64,000 nucleotides of DNA from DATAOG01 sp963798075. Lineage in GTDB: Bacteria > Pseudomonadota > Alphaproteobacteria > Geminicoccales > Geminicoccaceae. How positions within the stretch are numbered: position 1 is the first letter of the stretch; each line of letters starts with the position of its first letter. The position numbers and the translations under genes are program-made. This document shows, piece by piece, positions 24,945-34,331 of the stretch. Under the pieces are notes generated by a model that was given only the letters and a program-made list of their open reading frames with translations, was not told where the DNA came from and did not search any database. The DNA lies in the NCBI GenBank assembly GCA_963798075.1, contig CAWCRU010000012.1, positions 62,001 through 126,000 on the forward strand, read 5' to 3'.

Positions 24945-25880
24945 TCAGCCCTTGCGCCGGAAGATGTAAAGAAGAAACGCGACGAAGATCATCATCACCA
25001 CCGCGCCGATCATGCCGATCGCGGCGGCGAAGCCCTGGCGCCACAGGCCGGTCTTGAAGGCCTGGTCGTACATGAAGATGGTCCAGGTATAGGTCGGCGA
25101 GTCGCGATTGAAGCCGCCCATGATCAGGTATTCGTCGATCACCGCCATCGAGGTGCCGAAGCGCAGCACCACCAAGATCATCATGATCGGCTGCAATCGC
25201 GGCAAAGTGACGTGCCAGAACACCTGCCATTCATTGGCGCCGTCGATGCGCGCCGCCTCCGGCAGCTCCTTGGGAATCGCCGCCAGCCCGGCCAGGAAAA
25301 AGACGCTGTGATAGCCCAGGCCCCACCAGACCTCCATGATCGCGATCGATGGCAGGGTGAGCGATGTGCCCCCCAACCATTGCGGCGCATTCTGGTAGCT
25401 GAAGAGCCCGAGGACGTCGACCAGCAAGTGATTGATGGGGCCGGTCTGGTAGTTGTACATCCACTTCCAGAGGACGAAAATCAGCGTGCTCGGGATGACT
25501 GCCGGGATCAGCAGGATCACGCGGTAGATCGTCGCCACGCTCTGGTTCTGCACCCGGTCGACGAGGATCGCCACCAGTAGCGGAATGATGATCGTGCCCG
25601 GCAGGAACATCATGGTGAACAGAGCGGCCCGCCACAGGCTGGTCCACATCAATGGGTCATGGAGGGCTTCGACGTAATTGTCCAACCCGACCCAATTCGC
25701 CGGCGCCTTGGTCAAGAATTTGAAATCGGTGAAGCTGATCCAGACCACGCGGATGATCGGATAGGCCTGGTACCAGACGAAAAAGATGACCGCCGGCAAC
25801 AGGAACGTCCAGGTATTGACTTCCTGGACAAGATTGCTCCGGCGGGCTGACCAGGGAGATCGGGCTACGCCTCGTGCCAC
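24945..25880 (-). CDS. Carbohydrate ABC transporter permease (MalF/UgpA type)
   Basis: The 311-residue first permease has helices beginning at TWTFLLPAVIFFVWY (residue ~24) and the EAA loop KELPEAARIDGANEWQVFWH near 215. It uses a GTG start. It is paired with the downstream permease and the upstream solute-binding protein. No ATP-binding subunit gene is found next to these three genes in the window, so the ATPase must be encoded elsewhere or was lost at the island border. Confidence 0.9.
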   Translation of the reverse strand: MARGVARSPWSARRSNLVQEVNTWTFLLPAVIFFVWYQAYPIIRVVWISFTDFKFLTKAPANWVGLDNYVEALHDPLMWTSLWRAALFTMMFLPGTIIIPLLVAILVDRVQNQSVATIYRVILLIPAVIPSTLIFVLWKWMYNYQTGPINHLLVDVLGLFSYQNAPQWLGGTSLTLPSIAIMEVWWGLGYHSVFFLAGLAAIPKELPEAARIDGANEWQVFWHVTLPRLQPIMMILVVLRFGTSMAVIDEYLIMGGFNRDSPTYTWTIFMYDQAFKTGLWRQGFAAAIGMIGAVVMMIFVAFLLYIFRRKG

Positions 25881-25990
25881 GACTTCGCTCGTCCTCGAGG
25901 GGGTGGCCCGTCAGCCAGGCGTCGGATGGGTCAGGAAGCGCCGACGGCGGGAGCGCGGGGAGATCCCGCCGTCGGTGCAAGTCGTCGCCG

Positions 25991-27364
25991 CTAGCCGCGC
26001 TTCATCTCGGCTTGGACGGCATCGACCACCTTTTGCATGGCGACGTGGGGATCCGGCTCCTCGCCCTTGAGATAGGTCTCCCAGACCGGCTGCCCGATCA
26101 CGAACTGCTGCAGGCCGAAGAGATGGTTGTTGATCGCCTTGGCACGGTCGAGCTGGCCGCGCACGAGGCCCACGAACTCGGGCATCCAGGCGGGCGGATT
26201 GGCCGTCCAGTCGGCGTAGATCGAGCCGTACGGCGGCAGCTGCCCCGGATGCGCGGTCTCGGTGCCGGCGATCGAGTCCTGCCAGATCTGCGGGTCGTAG
26301 GTCAGGGCTTTGATGTATTCCGCCGCCTTCTCCTTGTTCTCGCCATGCTTGAGCAGACAAGAGCCGGTGGTCCAGAACACCGTCGAGCCCTCGCCGTTCG
26401 CGAACTTGGGTTGGCGGGCAAGCTTCAGCAGGGTCGGGTCGTCCCAATACTGGGCAAACCGCAGCGGCGAGTTGAAATACTTGGTGTAGTAGCAGACCCG
26501 CTGGGCGCCGAAGGCGATCTCGTCCGGGGTGCCGTTGACGCCGGCATCGGTGGTACCCGCGAGCAGGATGTCCGGATGCGACACCGCCATAATCTTCTTC
26601 ATCAGCATCAGCGCTTCGATCGCGGGATCGCTCGTGAAATCGAACAGGCCCTCTGCCGTGTAGACGTCGGTGCTCATACTGTGGGTCATCGGGGCGAGCG
26701 AGCGCCAGCCATGGGCATCGAAGGTCGCCCCGAACGGCGCGGCGCCGGAATCGACCACCTTCTTGGCGTTCTGCAGATACTCGTCCCAGGTTGCCGGGGC
26801 CGTGTCCGGCAGCCCGGCCTGCTTCGACAGGCCCGAGTGCCAGCCCATGCCGATCACGTCGAGCAAGAACGGCCAGCTATAGAGCTTGCCGTCGACCGTG
26901 CATTCCTGCCGGATCGACGGGATGATGTCGTCGATGACCTCCTTCGGGATGTAGTTGTCCCACGGCTCGATCACGTCGGCCTCGATCATCGCCGTCATTT
27001 CGACGAACGGGGTCATGCCGACGTAGACGTCCCAGGTGCTTTCGCCGTTCTTGGCCTCGGCGACGAACCGTTCGATGCCGAAGCCCTCGACGGGTGCAAT
27101 CTGGTAGTTGATGCCCGGGAACTTCTCATTGACCTTGGGAATGCCGGGATGCAGGTCCTCGATCCACTGATAGAACGTCGGGGTCAGCGGCCGGTCCGCA
27201 TAGGCCGTCCCGATGCCGAATTTGGCCGCCACGCCCACGCCTGCCATGCCGAGGCCGGCGACCAGGCTGCGCGTCAGGAACTCCCGCCGATCGATCCCGC
27301 CCTGCAGCAATTTCTGACGCAACGTCTTCTGCCAGAGATATTCCTGCTCTTTGCGTCCGATCAT
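25991..27364 (-). CDS. ABC transporter extracellular solute-binding protein (family 1, Tat-exported)
   Basis: A 457-residue binding protein. The N-terminus holds a twin-arginine signal (GIDRREFLTRSLVAGLGMAG, residues ~22-41), followed by the type 1 sugar-binding fold with the late VFWTTGSCLLKHGENKEKAA stretch typical of the family. ATG 27364 has GAGGAGG 6 bases upstream. It is the first gene of the importer operon, with a candidate promoter at 27414-27441. Sugar, polyol or glycerol-phosphate-like substrates are possible; none can be singled out. Confidence 0.9.
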   Translation of the reverse strand: MIGRKEQEYLWQKTLRQKLLQGGIDRREFLTRSLVAGLGMAGVGVAAKFGIGTAYADRPLTPTFYQWIEDLHPGIPKVNEKFPGINYQIAPVEGFGIERFVAEAKNGESTWDVYVGMTPFVEMTAMIEADVIEPWDNYIPKEVIDDIIPSIRQECTVDGKLYSWPFLLDVIGMGWHSGLSKQAGLPDTAPATWDEYLQNAKKVVDSGAAPFGATFDAHGWRSLAPMTHSMSTDVYTAEGLFDFTSDPAIEALMLMKKIMAVSHPDILLAGTTDAGVNGTPDEIAFGAQRVCYYTKYFNSPLRFAQYWDDPTLLKLARQPKFANGEGSTVFWTTGSCLLKHGENKEKAAEYIKALTYDPQIWQDSIAGTETAHPGQLPPYGSIYADWTANPPAWMPEFVGLVRGQLDRAKAINNHLFGLQQFVIGQPVWETYLKGEEPDPHVAMQKVVDAVQAEMKRG

Positions 27365-27413
27365 TTTCCGCCTCCTCGAGCGCGCGTGGGTCCGTAGGCC
27401 CGGATTTCCGGCC

Positions 27414-27441
27414 ACTATAGTCCCTTTGCCGCGGTTGGCAA
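27414..27441 (-). promoter_or_regulatory. Candidate sigma-70 promoter for the ABC importer
   Basis: On the minus strand TTGCCA (27436-27441) and TATAGT (27414-27419) are 16 bases apart, 50 bp upstream of the solute-binding protein start. Good -10 match; only inferred. Confidence 0.45.
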
Positions 27442-27521
27442 TCCGAGGCGGGCGTCTTGACGGGTCAGTTCATCACCACTATCGGTGTAGTTGCCCGGCT
27501 AGCGCTGCCCGGCCAGAGCGC

Positions 27522-30248
27522 TCAGTGCAGGCGGCCGTGGCAGTGCTTATATTTCTTGCCCGAGCCGCAGGGGCAGGGGGCGTTGCGCGGCACCTTGCCC
27601 CAGCTCGCCGGCTGGCCCGGGCCGGCGGACGCGGCAGCGCCGCCGCCGCCGCTCGCCGCGACCCGCGGCCTTGGCATCGGGCGGGCCGCGACCCGGGTCG
27701 GGCGGGCGTCGTCGGTGCCGGTCGCGGCGAGCGGCTCTTCGGCGCCGTCCAGGGCCTCGGCCTGCTGCGGCTGCATCCGGATCTCGAGATGGCCCAACAC
27801 CTGGGTCACTGTCTGGCGCAGGTTGGTCAGCATCGCCTCGAACAGGACGAAAGCCTCGCGCTTGTACTCGTTCAACGGGTCGCGCTGGCCGTAGCCGCGC
27901 AGATGGATGCCCTGGCGCAGATGGTCCAGGTGCAAAAGATGCTCCTTCCAGAGATGGTCGACGATCTGCAGCAACAGGCTCTTCTCGGCCATGCGGATCA
28001 TGTCCGGCCCGTAGGTCACGGCCTTGTGCGCCATCTTGCGATCGGACTCGCCGACGATCCGCTCCTTGATCTCGGCGTCCGCGATGCCCTCCTCCTTGGC
28101 CCACTCGGCGATCGGCAGCTCGAGTGCCAAAAGGCGCTTGGTGTCGCGCTCGAGCCCCTCGATGTCCCACTGCTCGTGATAGGCCTTCTCCGGGATCGTC
28201 GCCGCGATCAGGTCGTCGATCACCTGATGGCGCATGTCGCGCACAGTGTCGGCGACCTCGCGCGCCTCGATCAGCTCGTGGCGCTGCTCGTAGATCACCT
28301 TGCGCTGATCGTTCATCACATCGTCGAACTTCAGCAAATTCTTGCGGATCTCGAAGTTGCGCGCCTCGACCTTCTGCTGTGCCTTCTCGAGCGCCTTGTT
28401 GATCCAGGGGTGGACGATCGCCTCGTCCTCCTTGAGGCCGAGCTTGCCCAGCATGCTGTCCATGCGCTCGGAACCGAAGATGCGCATGAGGTCGTCTTCC
28501 AGCGACAGGAAGAACTTCGAGCGCCCGGGATCGCCCTGACGGCCCGAGCGGCCGCGCAGCTGATTGTCGATCCGGCGCAACTCGTGGCGCTCGGTGCCGA
28601 GCACGTAGAGGCCGCCGGCCGCGATCACCTCCTGCTTCTCGGCCGCGACCTCCTGCTCGATCCGGGCGCCGCGCTCGGCCCGCTCCGCCTCGTCCTCGAC
28701 CTCGGAGAGTTCCTGGAGCTTCCGCATCTCGGCGTTGCCGCCGAGCTGAATGTCGGTGCCGCGGCCGGCCATGTTGGTCGCGATCGTCACCCCGCCGAGC
28801 CGCCCGGCCTGGGCGACGATGAACGCCTCCTGCTCGTGGTAGCGCGCGTTCAGCACCTGATGCGGCACCTTCTGCTTCTTGAGCAGCTCCGACAGGTGCT
28901 CCGACTTCTCGATGCTGACGGTGCCGACCAGGATCGGCTGGCCGCGCTCGTGGGCATCGCCGATGCTGGCGACGATCGCCTTGTTCTTCTCGTTCGCGGT
29001 CCGGTAGACCTCGTCGTCCTCGTCGTCCCGGATCATCTCCTTGTGGGTCGGCACCTCGACCACCTCGAGCTTGTAGATCTCGCCGAACTCGGCCGCTTCG
29101 GTGACCGCCGTGCCGGTCATGCCGGCGAGCTTGGGGTACAGCCGAAAGTAGTTCTGAAAGGTGATCGAGGCCAGCGTCTGGTTCTCCGACTGGATCGGCA
29201 CCTTCTCCTTGGCCTCGAGCGCCTGATGCAGGCCGTCGGAATAGCGCCGGCCCTCCATCATGCGGCCGGTGAATTCGTCGACGATCACGACCTTGCCGCC
29301 CTTGACCAGATAGTCGACGTCGCGGGTGAACAGGCGATGCGCCCTGAGCGCCTGGTTGACATGGTGGACGAGCGTGACGTTGGCGATGTCGTAGAGCTCG
29401 GGGTGTTTGAGCAGCCCCGCCTCGGAGAGCCAAGCCTCCATCTTCTCGGCGCCGACCTCGGTCAGCGAGACCGACCGCTGCTTCTCGTCCTTCTCGTAGT
29501 CGTCCGGCTCGAGCTTCGGGATGTAGCTGTCGACGGTCAGGTAGAGCTCCGAGCTCTCCTCGCTCGGGCCCGAGATGATGAGCGGCGTGCGCGCCTCATC
29601 GACCAGGATGCTGTCGACCTCGTCGACGATCGCGAAGTTGAAGCCGCGCTGGACCATCAACTCGGCCGCGAACTTCATGTTGTCGCGGAGATAGTCGAAG
29701 CCGAATTCGTTGTTGGTCCCGTAGGTGATGTCGGCGGCATAGGACTGCTTGCGCGCCGGCTCCTCCAGGCCAGGGACGATGCAGCCGACCGAGAGGCCGA
29801 GGAACTGATAGATCTGGCCCATCCAGGCGGCATCGCGGCGCGCCAGATAGTCGTTGACCGTGACGACGTGGACGCCATCGCCCGTGAGCGCGTTGAGGTA
29901 GACCGCGAGCGTGGCGACCAGGGTCTTGCCCTCGCCGGTCTTCATCTCGGCGATCTTGCCTTGATGCAGCACCATGCCGCCCATCAGCTGGACGTCGAAA
30001 TGACGTTGGTCGAGGGTGCGCTTGGAGGCCTCGCGCACGGTCGCGAACGCCTCGATCAAAAGGTCGTCCAGGGTCTCGCCGGCGGCCAGCCGCTCGCGGA
30101 AGCGATCGGTGCGCGCCCGGAGCTCGCCGTCCGACAGCCCCTCGAGCTCCGGCTCGAGAGCGTTGATGGCATCGACCGTCTTCTTGAGGGACTTGATGAC
30201 GCGGTCGTTGGCGGAGCCGAACAGCCGCTTGGCGAGAGCGCCGATCAT
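27522..30248 (-). CDS. secA: Preprotein translocase ATPase SecA
   Basis: The 908-residue motor of Sec export, acting at the inner membrane with SecYEG. Visible features: Walker A MKTGEGKTLVATLA near residue 103, the DYLARRDA region, the DEVDSILVDEARTPLIISG Walker B region near 207, NMAGRGTDIQLGG near 495, and the C-terminal zinc-binding SecB-interaction tail CPCGSGKKYKHCHG. Full length for the family. It is divergently oriented from the peptidyl-prolyl isomerase gene, a standard alphaproteobacterial arrangement. Confidence 0.98.
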   Translation of the reverse strand: MIGALAKRLFGSANDRVIKSLKKTVDAINALEPELEGLSDGELRARTDRFRERLAAGETLDDLLIEAFATVREASKRTLDQRHFDVQLMGGMVLHQGKIAEMKTGEGKTLVATLAVYLNALTGDGVHVVTVNDYLARRDAAWMGQIYQFLGLSVGCIVPGLEEPARKQSYAADITYGTNNEFGFDYLRDNMKFAAELMVQRGFNFAIVDEVDSILVDEARTPLIISGPSEESSELYLTVDSYIPKLEPDDYEKDEKQRSVSLTEVGAEKMEAWLSEAGLLKHPELYDIANVTLVHHVNQALRAHRLFTRDVDYLVKGGKVVIVDEFTGRMMEGRRYSDGLHQALEAKEKVPIQSENQTLASITFQNYFRLYPKLAGMTGTAVTEAAEFGEIYKLEVVEVPTHKEMIRDDEDDEVYRTANEKNKAIVASIGDAHERGQPILVGTVSIEKSEHLSELLKKQKVPHQVLNARYHEQEAFIVAQAGRLGGVTIATNMAGRGTDIQLGGNAEMRKLQELSEVEDEAERAERGARIEQEVAAEKQEVIAAGGLYVLGTERHELRRIDNQLRGRSGRQGDPGRSKFFLSLEDDLMRIFGSERMDSMLGKLGLKEDEAIVHPWINKALEKAQQKVEARNFEIRKNLLKFDDVMNDQRKVIYEQRHELIEAREVADTVRDMRHQVIDDLIAATIPEKAYHEQWDIEGLERDTKRLLALELPIAEWAKEEGIADAEIKERIVGESDRKMAHKAVTYGPDMIRMAEKSLLLQIVDHLWKEHLLHLDHLRQGIHLRGYGQRDPLNEYKREAFVLFEAMLTNLRQTVTQVLGHLEIRMQPQQAEALDGAEEPLAATGTDDARPTRVAARPMPRPRVAASGGGGAAASAGPGQPASWGKVPRNAPCPCGSGKKYKHCHGRLH

Positions 30249-30451
30249 GGGCGCGGGGTCCTCCCGGGGCGGGTCGAAAGGGGGCGAGACTGCCCCGTGA
30301 GATAGGCAGTCTGCCCCGAAGTGTCAACGCGACCGCCGGCCGCTCGGGGGGATCGGCGCCGCCGGTGAACACTTGCGAACAATTCTGTCTTGCGCCTTTG
30401 CGAGCCTGCCTTTATGTGGCCCGATCCCGCACCGATCCCTGGAGCCGCTCC

Positions 30452-31357
30452 ATGTTGGCCAAGCCCGCCGTCGTCGCCGCCCTCGGCCTCCTGGCGTTCT
30501 GCGTCCCGGCCCGGGCGCAGCAGCCGGCCGCGAACGAAGACCCCGTGGTGGCGATCGTCGACGGCGTCGAGGTCCATCGCTCGCAGATCGAGGAAACCGC
30601 GCGCGGCCTGCCCGAGCAGTTCCGGCAGATGCCCATGCAGGTGCTGTTCGGCGTCTTGCTCGACCGGGTGATCGATTTTCAGCTGCTCGCGAACGCGGCC
30701 GGGCACCAGGAGGATCTCGCAACTGATCCCGCCGTCCAGATCGCGCTCGCCCGGGCCCGGGCCGAGGTGCTGCGCGATGCCCTGATCCGGCGCAAGATCG
30801 ACGAGGGCACGACCGACGCCAAGCTGCACGAGCGCTACGATCAGCTCAAGCAGACCGCGAATTTCGCGCAGCCCGAGGTCCATGCGCGCCATATCCTCCT
30901 GAAGAGCGAGGACGACGCCAAGGCGGTGATCAAGGAGCTGCAAGGCGGCGCCGATTTCGCCACGCTTGCCCAGCAGCGCTCGTCCGGACCCTCGGCGCCA
31001 AGCGGCGGTGATCTCGGCTTCTTCCGGCGCGAGCAGATGGTGCCGGCGTTCGCCGAGGCAGCCTTCGCGCTGCAACCCGGCCAGATCACGCAGACGCCGG
31101 TCCAGACCCAGTTCGGCTGGCATGTGATCATGGTGCTCGATCGGCGGACCGTCGAGCCCACCTTCGAGGAGAGCGAGCCGCAGCTGCGCCAGGAGCTGGC
31201 CCGCGACATCGTGACCGCGCTCGTCGCCAGTCTGCATGAGGGCGCCAAGATCGAGCGCTTCAATCTCGACGGCACGCCCATGACGGAGCAGCCCAAGGCG
31301 GCCGCGCCTGAGCCGGAGGCCAAGCCTGAGCCGGAGGCCAAGCCGAAAGCCGAGTGA
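30452..31357 (+). CDS. Peptidyl-prolyl cis-trans isomerase, parvulin type (PpiC/SurA-like)
   Basis: A 301-residue periplasmic foldase. A signal peptide covers residues 1-23 (ending FCVPARAQ), and a SurA-N-like helical region follows (EDPVVAIVDGVEVHRSQIEE). The parvulin domain starts near residue 148 with HARHILLKSEDDA and continues through GGDLGFF and QTQFGWHVIMV. The tail is Pro/Glu/Lys-rich. The ATG at 30452 has GGAG 8 bases upstream. It lies between divergent secA and argJ, as in many alphaproteobacteria. Confidence 0.92.
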   Translation: MLAKPAVVAALGLLAFCVPARAQQPAANEDPVVAIVDGVEVHRSQIEETARGLPEQFRQMPMQVLFGVLLDRVIDFQLLANAAGHQEDLATDPAVQIALARARAEVLRDALIRRKIDEGTTDAKLHERYDQLKQTANFAQPEVHARHILLKSEDDAKAVIKELQGGADFATLAQQRSSGPSAPSGGDLGFFRREQMVPAFAEAAFALQPGQITQTPVQTQFGWHVIMVLDRRTVEPTFEESEPQLRQELARDIVTALVASLHEGAKIERFNLDGTPMTEQPKAAAPEPEAKPEPEAKPKAE

Positions 31358-31394
31358 GCGGGCAGTCGCGCGGGCTTGCGGGGAGGGGGCATCG

Positions 31395-32627
31395 ATGGCG
31401 CTGGCGCGCTCGCCGCTTGCACCGGCCGGCTTTCCGGAGCTGCCGAGGGTGGCGGGCGTGCGCTTGGCCGCCTGCGCCGCCGGGCTTCGCTACCGCGGCA
31501 GGCCCGATCTGACCCTGATCGAGCTCACGCCCGGCAGCACGGTCGCGGGCCTGTTCACCAAGAGCCTGCTGCCAGGCCACCCGGTGCGCTGGTGCCGCGC
31601 GATCCTGCCCTACGGCCGGGCGCGCGCGCTGGTGGTCAACGCCGGCCAGGCGAACGTGATGGTGGGCCCGGCGGGCGACGCCGTGGTCCGCACCGAGGCC
31701 GAGGCGACCGCCGATCTGCTCGGCGCGCGGCCGGAGGAGATCTATATCGCCTCGACCGGGGTGATCGGCGAGCGCCTCGACGTCGCGACCGTGGTCGCGC
31801 ACCTGCCGGAGCTGGTCGCGAGCCTCGATCCGAACGCCTGGGAGCTCGTGGCGCGCGCGATCTCGACCACGGACACGTTCTTCAAGGGCAGCTGTGCGCG
31901 GGCGGCGATCGGCGATGCCGAGGTCACGATCTGCGGCATCTGCAAGGGCTCGGGCATGATCCAGCCCGACATGGCGACCATGCTCGCCTTCCTGTTCACC
32001 GACGCGGCGCTTCCGGCCGGCCTGCTGCAGGCAATGCTCGCCGAGGCGAACCAGGGCTCGTTCAACGCGATCACGGTCGACGGCGACACCTCGACCTCGG
32101 ACACGGTCCTGCTGTTCGCGACCGGTCAGGCCCGCCACCCGGCGCCCGCGCGCCTCGACGACCCGCTGCTCGCAGGCTTTCGCGTCGCACTCGCCGAGGT
32201 CATGACCGATCTCGCCCAGCAGGTGGTGCGCGACGGCGAGGGCGCCAAAAAGCTGATCGAGGTCCGGGTCGCGGGCGCGGTTGGCGACCAGTCGGCGAGA
32301 AAAATCGCCTTCAGCATCGCCAACTCGCCCTTGGTCAAGACCGCGATCGCGGGCGGCGATGCCAACTGGGGCCGGCTCGCGATGGCGATCGGCAAGGCGG
32401 GCGAGCCGATCGAGCCCGCGCGGGTCGCGATCCGGTTCGGCGGCCACCCGATCGCCGAGGCCGGCCACCGTCTCGACGGCTACGACGAGACGCCGGTCGT
32501 GGCCCACCTCAAGGGCCAGGAGATCCTGCTCGAGGTGGTGGTCGGCGGCGGCCCGGGCGCGGCGACCATCTGGACCTGCGATCTGACCGCAGGCTACATC
32601 GCGATCAACGCCGACTACCGCTCCTGA
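31395..32627 (+). CDS. argJ: Bifunctional glutamate N-acetyltransferase / amino-acid acetyltransferase
   Basis: The 410-residue arginine biosynthesis enzyme that transfers acetyl from N-acetylornithine to glutamate. It self-cleaves before the Thr in GMIQPDMATMLAF near residue 195; this motif, STTDTFFKGS and ITVDGDTSTSDTV (near residue 230) are all present. The C-terminal ANWGRLAMAIGKAG and the final YIAINADYRS fit the family end. It starts 37 bp after the isomerase gene. Confidence 0.96.
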   Translation: MALARSPLAPAGFPELPRVAGVRLAACAAGLRYRGRPDLTLIELTPGSTVAGLFTKSLLPGHPVRWCRAILPYGRARALVVNAGQANVMVGPAGDAVVRTEAEATADLLGARPEEIYIASTGVIGERLDVATVVAHLPELVASLDPNAWELVARAISTTDTFFKGSCARAAIGDAEVTICGICKGSGMIQPDMATMLAFLFTDAALPAGLLQAMLAEANQGSFNAITVDGDTSTSDTVLLFATGQARHPAPARLDDPLLAGFRVALAEVMTDLAQQVVRDGEGAKKLIEVRVAGAVGDQSARKIAFSIANSPLVKTAIAGGDANWGRLAMAIGKAGEPIEPARVAIRFGGHPIAEAGHRLDGYDETPVVAHLKGQEILLEVVVGGGPGAATIWTCDLTAGYIAINADYRS

Positions 32628-32642
32628 CCCCCACGCCCCAGC

Positions 32643-32912
32643 TCAGACGCCCGTGATCAGCATGTCGATCGCGCCAATGATGTCGTAGCGGCGGCTCGCA
32701 AGGTTCGTGACCGGCTCACGCAGGCTGCGGGCAGGCAGGCCGCCGATCAGAGTGGTCGCCATGACGAGGGTGCTCTCCTCGACGACGAACTTTGGATTCA
32801 GCCCCGGGAAGGGTGGGTCGACCGCGTCTGCCCGCACCAGCGGGACCACCACGCGCAAGATTCAGGTGTTCGAGTATGTCGGCTTGAACGTCGAGAACAG
32901 AGGGGAATTCCC
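32643..32912 (-). pseudogene. ccdB: CcdB-like toxin, truncated and frameshifted
   Basis: The C-terminal 70 residues are in frame (VVVPLVRADAVDPPFPGLNP, and LASRRYDIIGAIDMLITGV at the end) and match CcdB family gyrase inhibitors. The preceding part, VLDVQADILEHLNL, is present only in another frame, and the first ~20 residues are missing, apparently lost in a deletion that fused it to the end of ccdA. The toxin is therefore likely inactive. The ATG-initiated open frame would start at 32858. Confidence 0.75.
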
Positions 32913-33212
32913 TCGCTTTCGGATATCATTGAAGATGCCGTACTTCTCGACGAAGCGGTTGTGAGCCTCGATCGCTTCGCGGTTCTCTTCCTGCCAGCGC
33001 CTCGCGCGCTCAGCCCGGATCAGTTGCTCGAGCTGGCGCTCCAGGATCTTGGACAGATTGACGCCGAGTTCGCGGGCCTGGCGCAGAAGGTCGCTGTTGA
33101 TCGACAGATTGACCGCTTTCTTCGGCGCTTTCGGGTCGCAGACAGGAGTAGCCGTGGCAGAACTCCGGCAGATCCAAAGCGCAATGTTATGCGCACGCTT
33201 ATGCGCAGGCAA
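32862..33212 (-). CDS. ccdA: CcdA-like antitoxin with altered C-terminus
   Basis: The central region (APKKAVNLSINSDLLRQARE, then LGVNLSKILERQLEQLI) is the CcdA ribbon-helix-helix DNA-binding domain, followed by the toxin-neutralising helix ending EAHNRFVEKYG. After KYG the normal short tail is replaced by a read-through into the remains of ccdB. The ATG at 33212 gives an unusually long N-terminus; the family start would be near APKK, where the codon before ATPV is ACG rather than ATG. A relic or domesticated antitoxin is likely. Confidence 0.65.
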   Translation of the reverse strand: MPAHKRAHNIALWICRSSATATPVCDPKAPKKAVNLSINSDLLRQARELGVNLSKILERQLEQLIRAERARRWQEENREAIEAHNRFVEKYGIFNDIRKRGNSPLFSTFKPTYSNT

Positions 33213-33221
33213 GCGATGCGG

Positions 33222-34169
33222 CTATAACGCGCGGTAGCTGTCGCCGTGGGCCTGGCGCTTGGCCTCGAGGGCTTTGACCAGCTGGACCATGAACGCACAG
33301 GTGGGGGTCGGCACGCCAAGTCTGGCGCCTTCGGCGACTACGCCGCCCTGGATCGAATCGATCTCCGAGCGGCGGCCGGCGAGCAGGTCCTGGTACATCG
33401 AGGGGCGCGCGTTCGGGATCTTGGCGGCGAAGTCGGAAACCCATTGCACGGGGTCGTCGTAGGCGAGCCTGATGCCCTTGGCGGCGGCGACCGCGGCCGC
33501 CTCGTTGATGCAGGCCTTGGCGATTCCCCAGGCCCATTCGTTGGCGCGCGCCTGCCCGACCCGCATGCCGGTCGCAGCACAGGTCGCGCTGAACGCGACG
33601 TTCGCGATCAGCTTGCTCCAGACCACGGGCCAGAGGTCCTCGAAGGTCTGGACCTTGAAGCCCGCCTGGCGCCAGACCTCGGCGATGCGCTCGAGGCGGG
33701 GAGTGATCCCGCCCTGGAGCTCGGCGAGGTTGATCGCCTCCATGCCGTTATGGTGGACGTGGCCGGGCGCCATCATCTCGGCGCCGAAGCCGCCCGCGAT
33801 TCCGAACAGGAGGTTCTCGGGGCTCAGCACCCGCTGGATGCGATCGACGTTGCCGAGCCCGTTCTGGATCGTCAGGACCAGCGTCTTTGGCCCGACCATC
33901 GGCCGCGCCGCGCGCACGCCCGCCTCGATGTCCATGACCTTGGTCGCGACGATCGCGAGCTCGCACAAACCGGCCTCGGCGGCCTCCGTGGTCGCGTTGA
34001 CCGCGACCGTGCGATCGCCGCTCGCACCGGTGCAGCGGAGCCCGCCCGCGCGCATCGCGAGGACATGATCCCGCCACTGATCGAACAGCCAGAGCTCGTT
34101 GCCGGCCGCGGCCAGGAGGGCGCCGTAGACCGAGCCCATGGCCCCGCTGCCGACGATGCCGATCTTCAT
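33222..34169 (-). CDS. 2-dehydropantoate 2-reductase family protein (ApbA/PanE)
   Basis: A 315-residue NADPH-dependent ketoacid reductase. It has the N-terminal dinucleotide motif MKIGIVGSGAMGSVYGALLA, TIQNGLGN near residue 98, the catalytic Lys in WSKLIANVAFSATCA near 175, and the C-terminal helix set with RPSMYQDLLAGRRSEIDSIQG. ATG 34169 has GGGAGG 9 bases upstream. The family includes true PanE (pantothenate synthesis) and related 2-ketoacid reductases; the neighbourhood does not decide between them. Confidence 0.88.
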   Translation of the reverse strand: MKIGIVGSGAMGSVYGALLAAAGNELWLFDQWRDHVLAMRAGGLRCTGASGDRTVAVNATTEAAEAGLCELAIVATKVMDIEAGVRAARPMVGPKTLVLTIQNGLGNVDRIQRVLSPENLLFGIAGGFGAEMMAPGHVHHNGMEAINLAELQGGITPRLERIAEVWRQAGFKVQTFEDLWPVVWSKLIANVAFSATCAATGMRVGQARANEWAWGIAKACINEAAAVAAAKGIRLAYDDPVQWVSDFAAKIPNARPSMYQDLLAGRRSEIDSIQGGVVAEGARLGVPTPTCAFMVQLVKALEAKRQAHGDSYRAL

Positions 34170-34331
34170 CTGCTCTGCCTCCCGCACATGCTTTGGCAGG
34201 CTACGCCTGGACATGGCGGGCCACAACCGCACGCGCCCGCCTGCCGAAAACATACCCGATTGCCGATCGGGCGGATTGTCCTGCGCAATTTTCCATGGTT
34301 TTTAGAAACCCTCGCCATGAGGAGCTCTGCC

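Noticed and set aside
27351..30305. 984-residue open frame on the plus strand
   Set aside because: It lies antisense to secA and has a low-complexity Leu/Asp/Arg-rich composition; it is a high-GC shadow frame.
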